From JASHVB01 sp963762885 (GTDB lineage Bacteria; Pseudomonadota; Alphaproteobacteria; Acetobacterales; Acetobacteraceae): a stretch of DNA of 64,000 nt. Under the pieces are notes generated by a model. That model saw only the letters and a program-made list of their open reading frames with translations, did no database searches and was not told where the DNA came from. Of this stretch, positions 34,925-43,443 are shown piece after piece. Numbering within the stretch: position 1 is the first letter of the stretch; the number at the start of each line of letters is the position of its first letter. Location of the stretch: the NCBI GenBank assembly GCA_963762885.1, contig CAVXNH010000121.1:1-64000 (forward strand). Reading direction: 5' to 3'. Made by a program: the position numbers and the translations under genes.

Positions 34925-35443
34925 TTAACCGACCCGACCGACAAATGTCTTGATGCCCCCCAGAAGTTGGCCCCAGGTCATCCACTGCTCCTGAAAAGCC
35001 GACAATCGTAGATTGTTCTGTTTGGACGGCCGTACTCCGTTCATCGCTGCATTCTGCGCCTGTGCGCAGGTGAACAACACGAACCTTGGCGATCCAACTG
35101 GCTTGGAACGATTGCCACGCACCCATCGCACAACCGTATCCAATATGCCAAGTTGCGATTGATCACGAGGTTCCTGCTTTATCTCATCAAACAGCAGCCG
35201 CATTTGGTTACCTTCGCCACGTTGGTTGCCAAATCCGCACCGGCCGTGATGCTCAGAGAAGGCCTTTATCTCAAAAAAGTATGCGCTCGATGCGCCAGCC
35301 ATTTTGGTGAAAACCGCCAAGTCCAGACCAAAGCCGCGTAACACGATCGCATCGACGCCCGTCTCAAGGAGCATATCCTGGATGGCAGAAGCTAAAGCAT
35401 GCTCCAGTTCCTTCTCTGTCTGAAAGTCCGGCTCCGCTATCAT
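34925..35443 (-). CDS. Hypothetical protein with a possible PD-(D/E)XK nuclease motif
   Basis: 172 residues from the ATG at 35443 (MIAEPDFQTEKELEHALASA); the frame is open further upstream but no other start is better supported. In the middle, GLDLAVFTKMAG is followed by SSAYFFEIKAF. The D...ExK spacing on predicted beta strands is the signature of the PD-(D/E)XK nuclease fold (restriction, repair and defence enzymes). A conserved-looking Gln lies in GEGNQMRLLFDE. I do not recognise a specific family. It sits upstream of the antitoxin/PIN pair on the same strand with a 200-bp gap, so together they may form a small accessory module. Confidence 0.5.
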   Translation of the reverse strand: MIAEPDFQTEKELEHALASAIQDMLLETGVDAIVLRGFGLDLAVFTKMAGASSAYFFEIKAFSEHHGRCGFGNQRGEGNQMRLLFDEIKQEPRDQSQLGILDTVVRWVRGNRSKPVGSPRFVLFTCAQAQNAAMNGVRPSKQNNLRLSAFQEQWMTWGQLLGGIKTFVGRVG

Positions 35444-35623
35444 TATGTCCCACCTCAGGTATGCCGGTCGTGCTCGCCGGCAGTTCAAGGCGACAGCACC
35501 TTCTGCGGGCGACACACCGCATGTTCCGGCGTCGATCATATGTCAAACGTCATCGCACTCTGAAGGTCGCATGGCTCCAACTCATCGGTACAGCTTGCCG
35601 GCGAGACTGCTGCTTCAGGCCGT

Positions 35624-35827
35624 CTAATGAATGAACAGCTTGGCGAAGGTCGCCACCTGAAATGCCAGAACAAAGCCCGTCATCCAACTCGTGAAGCTGA
35701 TGTCGGTCTCGAACGAAGCGACGTCCTGATCGCGTTGACCAAGCCCGGTTGCTGCCTTCAGAGCCTTATCCTCCGGTATGTCGATGGACCGGAACGCCTC
35801 GAACACCTCAGCCCGCATGCTGCTCAT
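35624..35827 (-). CDS. Tiny single-pass membrane protein (DUF1640/CCDC90-like)
   Basis: 67 residues: MSSMRAEVFEAFRSIDIPED, then a short helix, then a C-terminal membrane helix (TGFVLAFQVATFAKLF). The arrangement of an EAFRxIDxPEDKALKAA segment, an amphipathic coil and a C-terminal helix is like small CCDC90/DUF1640 proteins often found beside toxin-antitoxin or mobile genes. No clear RBS is visible. Confidence is limited by size. Confidence 0.45.
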   Translation of the reverse strand: MSSMRAEVFEAFRSIDIPEDKALKAATGLGQRDQDVASFETDISFTSWMTGFVLAFQVATFAKLFIH

Positions 35828-35843
35828 GACCAAATTCTGTTTG

Positions 35844-36776
35844 TCAGCGCTGATATAGCTGGGCTGACCCCGTTTTGCATCCCGAGCGCCCTACGCCGCC
35901 TGTTCCAGCGTCGATCCGGTATCCAGCGTCGTCGCGCGCCGCAGGTCGCGTGGCTGCGAATTCATCGTGTGGCCGGCCGCGATGCATGGTGCAGCGATTG
36001 TCCCAGATTACCAGGTCGCCCACCCGCCACTTATGACTATAAACGAATTGCCGCTGCGTCGCGTGCGTGTTCAAATCGAGCAGGAGCAAGCGCCCTTCCG
36101 CGATCGGCCAGCCGACGATGTGGGAGGCGTGGGCCGAGAGATACAGCGTCTTGCGCCCCGATCCCGGGTGCCGCCGCACCAGGCGTTGCGGCGAGGGTGG
36201 ATATTTCTCCCTCTCCCCCGGTTGAAACGCCGTGAAGCCGATCTGGCCGCGTGACCAGAAGATGTCATGCTCGACGATCAGATCGTCGATTTCGGTCCGG
36301 GTCGCCTCCGGCAACGCATCGTAGGCCGCGCGCATGTCGGCGAACTCCGTCTCGCCGCCACCCAGCGCACTTGGCGGCGGCACCGCGACCGCGTGCAGCA
36401 TGCCCAGAACGACAGGCACTGGCATGTACAGCGCGTCGGTGTGCCAGAGCCGGTTGCCAAGGCTGTCGAGCCGGCGCCGATCCTCGCGCCCGCGCACGTT
36501 GTTGTCCTCGTCGAGATTGGAAATATCGCCGATCTGTGAAATCGCCAGCCGTCGCCTGCCGCCTTGCAACGCGCCCCGGCCGATTTCCAGCGGACCGAAC
36601 GCAGCGGCGAAGTCGCGCAACCGCGCGTCGGTCAGGCGCTGGTCGTGGAACACCAGGACGGAGTAGCGATCGATCGCATCCCAGATTGCCCGCACGGCTG
36701 CCGCGTCGATCGGCTGCGAGAGATCGATGCCGGCGATCTCGGCGGCGAAGTTCGGCATTATAGGTTGAACGTCCAT
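35844..36776 (-). CDS. TauD/TfdA-type Fe(II)/2-oxoglutarate dioxygenase, C-terminal frameshift
   Basis: The ATG at 36776 has RBS GGGAGGAG. A jelly-roll dioxygenase with WHTDALYMPVPVVL (HxD iron ligands) and the distal His in WDNRCTMHRGRPHDEF; the Arg that binds 2-oxoglutarate follows in most members. Substrates range from taurine to aryloxy acids. After GRPHDEFAATR the annotated frame diverges to a Gly/Arg-rich tail. Shifting one base gives RDLRRATTLDTGSTLEQAA and a stop at 35891, the normal ending of this family. So the protein as written has an aberrant tail. It is divergent from the SDR/amidase operon. Confidence 0.85.
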   Translation of the reverse strand: MDVQPIMPNFAAEIAGIDLSQPIDAAAVRAIWDAIDRYSVLVFHDQRLTDARLRDFAAAFGPLEIGRGALQGGRRRLAISQIGDISNLDEDNNVRGREDRRRLDSLGNRLWHTDALYMPVPVVLGMLHAVAVPPPSALGGGETEFADMRAAYDALPEATRTEIDDLIVEHDIFWSRGQIGFTAFQPGEREKYPPSPQRLVRRHPGSGRKTLYLSAHASHIVGWPIAEGRLLLLDLNTHATQRQFVYSHKWRVGDLVIWDNRCTMHRGRPHDEFAATRPAARDDAGYRIDAGTGGVGRSGCKTGSAQLYQR

Positions 36777-36822
36777 GGCGAGCACTCCTCCCAAGTTTGG
36801 TGCAGCCGGCAGCAAAGCAAAG

Positions 36823-36956
36823 CTTTTATCACAGAGAAAGCGCGGAGGACCACGAGAGTCATCTTGGCCGCCTCATCGGGGCAAGCACCCTGTCGGAGCA
36901 AACCACTCCGACTCCTGTGGCCCTCCGTGGCCCTCCGCGCTTCCTCCGTGATAAAA
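36823..36956. repeat. Imperfect inverted repeat (TTTTATCAC...GTGATAAAA) between TauD and SDR genes
   Basis: The arms include TTTTATCACAGAG, AAGCGCGGAGGACCAC and on the right GGCCCTCCGCGCTTCCTCCG, TGATAAAA. A smaller inner stem GTCGGAG...CTCCGAC is present. It fills most of the 305-bp gap between the divergent TauD and SDR genes, together with an RBS region; no gene is in it. Short pieces of the same repeat type occur at 15425-15470. Confidence 0.6.
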
Positions 36957-37081
36957 CCCTTTCGCTGCCGCCCCGAGGCACGGACGCGGCATCAGGTCCC
37001 TCCAACCAGGCCCCGCGCTTGACCGGGCACCGCAGACCCCGGATACCGCCTGACGAACCAACCCAAGGCGGAGGAAGCCAC

Positions 37082-37864
37082 ATGGATCTCGAACTCAAAG
37101 GCAAGAAAGCCATCGTTTGCGCCGCCAGCAAGGGCCTGGGCCGCGCCTGTGCGATGTCGCTCGCGCGCGAAGGCGTGGACCTGGTGATCACCGCGCGCAC
37201 CGCGGCGGACCTGGAGCGCACCGCCGAGGAAATCCGCAAGGAGACGGGGGTCAAGGTCATTGCCGTGCCCGGCGACATCACCACCGATGCCGGCCGCGCC
37301 GCGGCGCTCGCCGCCTGCCCTGCGCCCGATATCCTGGTGAACAACGCCGGCGGTCCGCCGCGTGGCGACTTCCGCGAGTGGGATCGCGACCACTGGATCA
37401 AGGCAATCGATGCCAACATGCTGACGCCGATCTTCCTGATCAAGGCGGTGATCGACGGCATGATCGAGCGCAACTTTGGCCGCATCGTCAACATCACGTC
37501 GGCGTCGGTGAAGTCGCCGATCCCCGAACTCGGCATGAGCAATGGCGCGCGCGCCGGTTTGACCGGATTCGTCGCCGGCCTGGCGCGGCAGGTGGCGCGG
37601 CACAACGTGGTGATCAACAACATCCTGCCCGGCCCGTTCCTGACTGACCGGCTGCGTGGCGGCTTCCACGAAGCGGCACGCACATCCAACCGCCCGGTGG
37701 ATGAACTGGTGCAGGAGCGGGCGAAGAACTCCCCCGCCGGCCGTGTCGGCGATCCGGCGGAATTCGGCGATGCGTGCGCGTTCCTATGCTCTGCCAAGAT
37801 CGGGTTCATCGTCGGACATAACCTGATCCTCGACGGTGGCACCTTCAACTCGTCGATCGCTTGA
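37082..37864 (+). CDS. Atypical short-chain dehydrogenase (catalytic Tyr/Lys replaced)
   Basis: 260 residues with normal SDR cofactor features (KKAIVCAASKGLGRACAMSL, DILVNNAGGPPRG) and C-terminus (GHNLILDGGTFNS). In the active-site region the usual YxxxK is replaced: ITSASVKSPIPELGMSNGAR, with Ser and Arg at the Tyr and Lys positions. A known SDR subgroup has this SNGAR form, so it may be non-classical or catalytically different. RBS GGAGGAAG precedes the ATG at 37082. It opens a plus-strand run with two amidases, a CoA-transferase and a DAO oxidase. Confidence 0.88.
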   Translation: MDLELKGKKAIVCAASKGLGRACAMSLAREGVDLVITARTAADLERTAEEIRKETGVKVIAVPGDITTDAGRAAALAACPAPDILVNNAGGPPRGDFREWDRDHWIKAIDANMLTPIFLIKAVIDGMIERNFGRIVNITSASVKSPIPELGMSNGARAGLTGFVAGLARQVARHNVVINNILPGPFLTDRLRGGFHEAARTSNRPVDELVQERAKNSPAGRVGDPAEFGDACAFLCSAKIGFIVGHNLILDGGTFNSSIA

Positions 37865-37867
37865 GGT

Positions 37868-37980
37868 TTTACCTCTCCCGCGGGAGCGGGAGAGGTCGAG
37901 ATGCGAAGCATCGAGGGTGAGGGTGCTCGGGTCGTCACGCAGCACCCTCACCCTTCCTCTCCCGCTTCGCGGGAGAGGGG
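37868..37980. repeat. CCTCTCCCGC-family palindromic repeat, paired copies
   Basis: The left unit is CCTCTCCCGCGGGAGCGGGAGAGG with GAGGGTGAGGGTGCTCGGG. The right unit is CACCCTCACCCTTCCTCTCC, then CGCTTCGCGGGAGAGG. It lies between the SDR stop and the amidase ATG (37995), so it can fold in the operon mRNA. Confidence 0.8.
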
Positions 37981-37994
37981 AAAGAAAGGCAATC

Positions 37995-39437
37995 ATGGAC
38001 CCAACATTCCTGCCAGCCACCCGCCTGGCCGCGGCTGTCCGTTCCCGCGACATCGGCTGCCTCGAACTCCTGGACCACACCATCGCCCGCGTCGAACGCC
38101 TCGATCCGCGCATCAACGCCGTCGTGGTGCGCGACTTCGACCGTGCCCGCACCCGGGCCCGCACGTTGGACCAGCAGCAAGATCGCAGTGCCCCCCTGTT
38201 CGGCGTGCCGATGACCATCAAGGAGAGTTTCAACGTCACCGGGCTGCCAACCACCTGGGGCGCGACCGCCTTCCGCAACAACATCGCCAACAGCAACGCT
38301 CTCGCCGTGGATCGCTTGCTCGATGCCGGCGCGGTGCTGTTCGGCAAGACCAACGTGCCGCTGATGCTGGCCGACTGGCAGAGCTACAATGAGATCTACG
38401 GCACCACCAACAACCCGTGGAACCTGGCGCTTTCCCCCGGCGGTTCGTCGGGAGGATCCGCCGCGGCGCTCGCCGCCGGACTGACCGGCATCGAGGCCGG
38501 CAGCGACATCGGTTCCTCCATCCGCAATCCTGCGCACTATTGCGGCGTCTATGGCCACAAGCCGACCTGGGGCATCTGCCCGCCGTTCGGCCAGTCGCTC
38601 GCAAGCGTCGCCGGTGCGCAACCCGACATCGCGGTGATCGGCCCGCTGGCACGTTCCGCCGTGGACCTGGACGTCGCGCTCGGAGTCATGGCCGGCCCCG
38701 AACCGATAGAAGCCGGCTGGAAACTCGACCTGCCGCCACCACGCGCGACGTCGTTCAAAGGCCTGCGCGTCGCGGTGATGCTCGACCATCCGCTTTCCGA
38801 GGTTGACGCCGCGATCACCGGCAAGCTCACAGAACTCGCGGACTTCCTGCGCCGCGAGGGCGCCACGGTCAGCATGACGGCACGCCCGGATTTCGACCTC
38901 GCGCTCGGCCATCGGCTGTATATCGAGATGCTGCGCGCCACCACCAGTGCGCGCAACGACGCCGCGGCGATGCAGCGCTGGCGCGCCGAAGCCGAACGTT
39001 TGCAACGCGACGACACCAGCTACTACGCGATGATGGCGCGCGGAAACAGCATGACGCATCGCGACTTCCTGATCGCCAACGACACGCGCCAGCGCATGCG
39101 CCGCCAATGGGCCGCGTTCTTCCAGGATTACGACGTGTTCCTCTGCCCGGTGGCCGCGAGTCCGGCGCAACCGCACGACCACGCCGGCGAGCGCTGGGAA
39201 CGCAGCATCACGGTGAACGGCCATCGCGTGCCGGCGACAGACCAGATGTTCTGGTCCGGCATCTCATGCTTCTACCTGTTGCCGGCAACGGCGGCGCCTT
39301 TAGGCTTTTCGCCCGACGGGTTGCCGTTCGGCGTGCAGATCGTCGGCGCGCAATACGCCGACCGCACCACGATCGAAGTTGCGAAATTATTGGAGACCGC
39401 GTGGCAAGGCTTCGTGCCACCACCCGGTTGGGAGTGA
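37995..39437 (+). CDS. Amidase (amidase-signature family), first of a tandem pair
   Basis: 480 residues. The Ser-cisSer-Lys triad is recognisable: Lys in GVPMTIKESFNV, Ser in SPGGSSGGSAAALAAG, and the nucleophile region GSDIGSSIRNPAHYCG. Such enzymes hydrolyse carboxamides to acids and ammonia in the cytosol. It is closely related to the next gene (shared RINAVVVRDFDRAR, QSYN.YG, ERSITVNGH.V), so they arose by tandem duplication. Being next to a CoA-transferase, DAO and transporters suggests catabolism of an N-containing compound. Confidence 0.92.
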   Translation: MDPTFLPATRLAAAVRSRDIGCLELLDHTIARVERLDPRINAVVVRDFDRARTRARTLDQQQDRSAPLFGVPMTIKESFNVTGLPTTWGATAFRNNIANSNALAVDRLLDAGAVLFGKTNVPLMLADWQSYNEIYGTTNNPWNLALSPGGSSGGSAAALAAGLTGIEAGSDIGSSIRNPAHYCGVYGHKPTWGICPPFGQSLASVAGAQPDIAVIGPLARSAVDLDVALGVMAGPEPIEAGWKLDLPPPRATSFKGLRVAVMLDHPLSEVDAAITGKLTELADFLRREGATVSMTARPDFDLALGHRLYIEMLRATTSARNDAAAMQRWRAEAERLQRDDTSYYAMMARGNSMTHRDFLIANDTRQRMRRQWAAFFQDYDVFLCPVAASPAQPHDHAGERWERSITVNGHRVPATDQMFWSGISCFYLLPATAAPLGFSPDGLPFGVQIVGAQYADRTTIEVAKLLETAWQGFVPPPGWE

Positions 39438-39442
39438 AAGCC

Positions 39443-40882
39443 ATGGACCTGTCCTTCCAACCGGCCACAAGCCTCGCAGCCCTCCTGCGCGCCGGCGAAA
39501 TTTCCGCCAGCGAATTGCTTGAACATTACATCTCGCGCGTCGAGCGCCTGGATTCCCGCATCAACGCCGTTGTGGTGCGCGACTTCGATCGCGCCCGCGA
39601 CCGGGCCCGCGCCCTGAACTCCGGCGGCGATCGCAGCGCTCCTCTGTTCGGCGTGCCGATGACGGTGAAGGAGAGCTTCGACGTCGCCGGCCTGTCCACC
39701 ACGCGTGGCCACAAGGAGGCGCTTGCCCATCGCGCCGGCACCTCGTCCTTGGCGATCCGCCGGCTGGAGGCGGCGGGCGCTGTGGTGTTCGGCAAGACCA
39801 ATGTGCCGGTCGATCTGGCGGACTGGCAAAGTTATAATCCGGTCTACGGCGCGACCTCGAATCCGTGGAACGTTGCGCATACGCCGGGCGGATCGTCCGG
39901 CGGTTCGGCGGCGTCGATGGCGGCAGGCTTTGCCGGTCTTGAACTCGGCACCGACATCGGTGGCTCGGTGCGCGTGCCGGCGCATTATTGCGGCGTGTTC
40001 GGCCACAAACCCACCTGGGCGCTGTGCCCGGCGATCGGCGATCCGGCGACCAGCGCAACCGCGCCGACCGATATTTCCGTCCTTGGCCCAATTGCCCGTT
40101 CCGCCGCCGATCTTGCGCTGTCGCTGGAGATTCTCGCGGGGCCCGATCCCGCGGAGACAGCGCTCACCTACAATCTCCCGGCGCCTCGTGCGACAACACT
40201 GCGCGACCTGCGCATCGCGGTGTGGTCGCACGAACCAGGGCAGGAAACCGACGCCGAGTTGGTGGCGAAGCTGGACGAGCTCGCCGCATTCCTCGAACGC
40301 GAGGGCGCCATCGTCAGTCGCACCGCCCGGCCGCCCTTCGCCGCGATGGACGCTTATCACCTCTATCTCAGACTGCTGAATGCGGCCTGGAGCGGGCGGC
40401 TGACGGAGAAGCAGCTCGCCGAACAGCGCGCCGCTGTGGCTCGGCTCTCGCCAGACAACATGAGTGCGGACGCGATCATGCTGCGAGGCGTCGATCTGCC
40501 GCATCGCACCTGGATCGGTTTGAATGAGAAGCGCACGAAATATCGCCGCGCGTGGACGGCGTTCTTCCAGGAGTGGGACGTACTGCTGTGCCCGCCAATC
40601 GCCACGGCCGCGTTGCCGCATCGGCAGGACGGCAACACCTGGGAGCGCACAATCACGGTGAACGGCCGCACGATCGCTTACAACGACATGTTGTTCTGGC
40701 CGGGCCTGACCGGCGGCTATCACTTGCCGGCATCGATCGCACCGTTGGGATTCACGCGCGCCGGTCTGCCGCTTGGCGTGCAGATCGTCGGGCCGATTTA
40801 TGGCGACCGCACCACGATCGCCGTTGCCGAGATGCTGGAGCAAGCGTGGCTTGGGTTCACGCCGCCGGCAGGGTGGGCGTAG
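39443..40882 (+). CDS. Amidase (amidase-signature family), second of a tandem pair
   Basis: 479 residues, five bases after the first amidase stop. Triad: Lys in GVPMTVKESFDV, Ser in TPGGSSGGSAASMAAG, nucleophile region GTDIGGSVRVPAHYCG. Overall similarity to the upstream paralogue is high at the N-terminus and in the signature region and lower in the 250-350 region (helical insert), so substrate range may differ. The CaiB gene follows 12 bp downstream with coupled spacing. Confidence 0.92.
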   Translation: MDLSFQPATSLAALLRAGEISASELLEHYISRVERLDSRINAVVVRDFDRARDRARALNSGGDRSAPLFGVPMTVKESFDVAGLSTTRGHKEALAHRAGTSSLAIRRLEAAGAVVFGKTNVPVDLADWQSYNPVYGATSNPWNVAHTPGGSSGGSAASMAAGFAGLELGTDIGGSVRVPAHYCGVFGHKPTWALCPAIGDPATSATAPTDISVLGPIARSAADLALSLEILAGPDPAETALTYNLPAPRATTLRDLRIAVWSHEPGQETDAELVAKLDELAAFLEREGAIVSRTARPPFAAMDAYHLYLRLLNAAWSGRLTEKQLAEQRAAVARLSPDNMSADAIMLRGVDLPHRTWIGLNEKRTKYRRAWTAFFQEWDVLLCPPIATAALPHRQDGNTWERTITVNGRTIAYNDMLFWPGLTGGYHLPASIAPLGFTRAGLPLGVQIVGPIYGDRTTIAVAEMLEQAWLGFTPPAGWA

Positions 40883-40894
40883 GAGAAACAACGC

Positions 40895-42073
40895 ATGTCG
40901 ATCATGCCGCTACAGGACCTCACGATCCTCGAATTCACCCACACCGTCATGGGGCCGTCTTGCGGCATGGTGCTGGCCGATCTTGGCGCCGACGTGATCC
41001 GCGTGGAGCCGGCGCCGGACGGCGATCGCACCCGCCGGCTGCATGGTTTCGCTACCGGATTCTTCGTCTATTTCAACCGCAACAAGCGCTGCGTCTGCAT
41101 CGACCTGAAAACCGCCGCCGGGTTGAAAGTGGCACAGGATATGGCGCGCAACGCCGACGTGCTGATCGAGAATTTCGGCCCCGGCACAATGGACCGTCTC
41201 GGCCTGGGCTGGGACGCCGTGCACGATGTCAATCCACGCCTGATCTACCTGGCGATGAAGGGCTTCCTGCCCGGACCGTCCGAACATCGCCCCTTGCTCG
41301 ACGAACTGGCGCAGTTCGAAACCGGCCTGGCCTATATGACCGGTCCGCCGGGACAGCCGCTGCGCGCCGGCGCATCGGTGGTGGACATCATGGGTGGCGT
41401 GATGGGCGTGATCGGCGTGCTCGCCGCTTTGCGGCAGCGTGATCGCGACGGCATCGGCCGCAAGGTCACCAGTTCGTTGTACAAGTCCGCCGCGTTCCTG
41501 GTGGCGCAGCACATGGCCGGCGAGGCCGCGACCGGCGTTCCCACACCGCCCATGCCGATCCGCCGCCGTTCCTGGGGCATCTACAAATCATTCCCTACCA
41601 AGAACGGCGAGAACCTGTTCATCGGTATCACATCCGACAACCACTGGCACAGTTTCTGTGCCACCTTCAAGCGCCTCGAATTGCTGTCCGATCCCCGCTT
41701 CACCAGCAACGCCGATAAAGTCAACAACAATCCGGCACTGCGCGACTATGTGGCTGCCATCGCGCGAGACCACGATATCGCCACGCTGCAACGGCTGCTG
41801 GACGCAGCGAACATCCCCTTCGCGCCGGTGCGCACGCCGTCCGATCTGTTCGACGATCCGCAGTTGAACGCGCACGGGCGGATGCTGCCGCTGCGCATGC
41901 CGAAGGGCAACGTGGCGAAGCTGCCGACCACGCCGATCTGTTTCGACGACGAAGCGCCCGGACTGCGCCGCCAGCCTCCCGCCGCCGGCGAGCATACCGA
42001 GGAAGTGCTGCACGCGCTGGGTTACTCCGATGAACAGATCGCAGCGTTGCGCGCCGGCGGTGCGGTTAGCTGA
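40895..42073 (+). CDS. Class III CoA-transferase (CaiB/BaiF family)
   Basis: 392 residues. N-terminal LTILEFTHTVMGPSCGMVLA, DLGADVIRVEPAPDGD (with the FxxxKRCV-like segment NRNKRCVCIDLK), VLIENFGPGTMDRLG and the C-terminal domain with LLDAANIPFAPVRTPSDLFD are diagnostic. The catalytic Asp lies in the region after YLAMKGFLPGP where family members have GQxGP.. D; here the sequence reads GPSEHRPLLDELAQFET. The enzyme moves CoA between carboxylic acids. Its stop overlaps the DAO start (TGATG). Confidence 0.9.
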   Translation: MSIMPLQDLTILEFTHTVMGPSCGMVLADLGADVIRVEPAPDGDRTRRLHGFATGFFVYFNRNKRCVCIDLKTAAGLKVAQDMARNADVLIENFGPGTMDRLGLGWDAVHDVNPRLIYLAMKGFLPGPSEHRPLLDELAQFETGLAYMTGPPGQPLRAGASVVDIMGGVMGVIGVLAALRQRDRDGIGRKVTSSLYKSAAFLVAQHMAGEAATGVPTPPMPIRRRSWGIYKSFPTKNGENLFIGITSDNHWHSFCATFKRLELLSDPRFTSNADKVNNNPALRDYVAAIARDHDIATLQRLLDAANIPFAPVRTPSDLFDDPQLNAHGRMLPLRMPKGNVAKLPTTPICFDDEAPGLRRQPPAAGEHTEEVLHALGYSDEQIAALRAGGAVS

Positions 42074-43185
42074 TGCGCGTAGCCGTTATCGGCGGTGGCG
42101 TCTTGGGAGCCAGCACGGCACTGCATCTTGTGCATGCCGGCGCCGACGTCACGCTGATCGATGCGGGGCACGAAGGGCGCGCCACCGCGGCCGGTGCCGG
42201 CATCGTCTGTCCATGGGTATCGGGCGCCGATGACGGACCGTTCTATAGGCTTTACGCAGCGGGCGCGTGTTATTACCCCGAACTGCTGACGCTGGTCGGT
42301 GCGAGTGGCGACCATGACCTCGGCTATGCGCGGGTCGGTGGCTTGTGCGTGTCGGGCGACGCGGTGGAGTTGGATTTCATCGCGGAATACGTGCGCTCGC
42401 GCGCGGCCGCGGCACCGGAAGCCGGCGAGGTGCGTCGTCTCTCGGCAACCGACACACGCGCCCTGTTTCCGCCACTGCGCGCTGGCCTTGCGGGCGTCCT
42501 GGTGACCGGCGGAGCGCGCGTCGATGGCAGGCGTTTGACCGCCGCGCTGCTGCGCGCCGCCCAGGATCGAGGCGCGAACCTGCGAGACGGCGTAGCGGAA
42601 CTTGCGACCTCCGACCGGCGCGTGACCGGCGTCCGTGTTGCCGGCGAAACGCTGGCGGCCGATGCCGTGGTCGTCACCGCTGGTGCCTGGGCGCCCGCGC
42701 TGCTGCGGGCACTTGGCATCGCACTGCCGGTGGTGCCGATGCGCGGGCAGATCGTGCATCTGCGTCTGCCGGACACCGATACCTCGGCGTGGCCGGTCGT
42801 GTTGCCGCAAAGCGCGCACTACCTGCTGGCATTCGAGGACTCGCGCGTCGTGGCCGGCGCCACGCGCGAAGCCGATGCCGGGTTCGACTATCGAGTCACC
42901 GCCGCCGGCCAGCTTGAGGTCTTGCAGGAAGCGTTGCACGTCGCGCCGGGATTGGCGGCGGCGACCATCATCGAAACCCGCGTCGGCTTTCGTCCCGTGT
43001 CGGCTGACGGTTTGCCGTTGTTAGGGCGTGTGCGCGGCGTGAATGGTCTGTTCGTTGGCAACGGCCTCGGCGCCGCCGGCCTGACGATCGGTCCGTTGGC
43101 CGGCAAGCTGCTGGCGCATCAGGTGCTCGGCCACGAAACCACGATGGATCTGCGGCCGTTCGATCCGCGGCGCGGTGCGCACTAA
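42073..43185 (+). CDS. FAD-dependent DAO-type oxidoreductase (glycine/D-amino acid oxidase family)
   Basis: 370 residues. N-terminal FAD motif MRVAVIGGGVLGASTALHLV, then GHEGRATAAGAGIVCPWVSG, a second conserved strand VVVTAGAWAPALLRALGI, and the C-terminal FAD loop TRVGFRPVSADGLPLLG with GNGLGAAGLTIGPLAG. It oxidises amines or amino acids using FAD. It is translationally coupled to the CaiB gene. The 3' end runs into copy 2 of the MITE-like element. Confidence 0.9.
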   Translation: MRVAVIGGGVLGASTALHLVHAGADVTLIDAGHEGRATAAGAGIVCPWVSGADDGPFYRLYAAGACYYPELLTLVGASGDHDLGYARVGGLCVSGDAVELDFIAEYVRSRAAAAPEAGEVRRLSATDTRALFPPLRAGLAGVLVTGGARVDGRRLTAALLRAAQDRGANLRDGVAELATSDRRVTGVRVAGETLAADAVVVTAGAWAPALLRALGIALPVVPMRGQIVHLRLPDTDTSAWPVVLPQSAHYLLAFEDSRVVAGATREADAGFDYRVTAAGQLEVLQEALHVAPGLAAATIIETRVGFRPVSADGLPLLGRVRGVNGLFVGNGLGAAGLTIGPLAGKLLAHQVLGHETTMDLRPFDPRRGAH

Positions 43186-43306
43186 TACCAACCCGTCGAA
43201 CGATCGACTCTCGACCGCTTCGCACGGACCGCCCTAACCGTCATGGCCGGCCATGACGGTTAGGGACGGCCGTTGTCGTACGTCAATCGTTTTGCGGGCT
43301 GGTATA
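43184..43306. mobile_element. MITE-like palindromic element, copy 2
   Basis: Terminal ATACCAACCCG and GGGCTGGTATA, with GACTCTCGACCGCTTCGCAC, GTCATGGCCGGCCATGACGG and ACGTCAATCGTTTTGCGGGC inside; opposite orientation to copy 1. It begins at the DAO stop codon. At 123 bp it lacks the extended centre of copies 1 and 3. Confidence 0.75.
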
Positions 43307-43443
43307 AGGCTCCGCGGGGAAGTAAGTGCTTCAGTCAATCACACCGTAATCCCCGGTGTCATGGACGGCCTCCGCTGGCCATGACACAGGGAGTCGTGAT
43401 CCGCCGGCAGCCGATTCGATTATTTCCCCGAGAATTCTAATTG

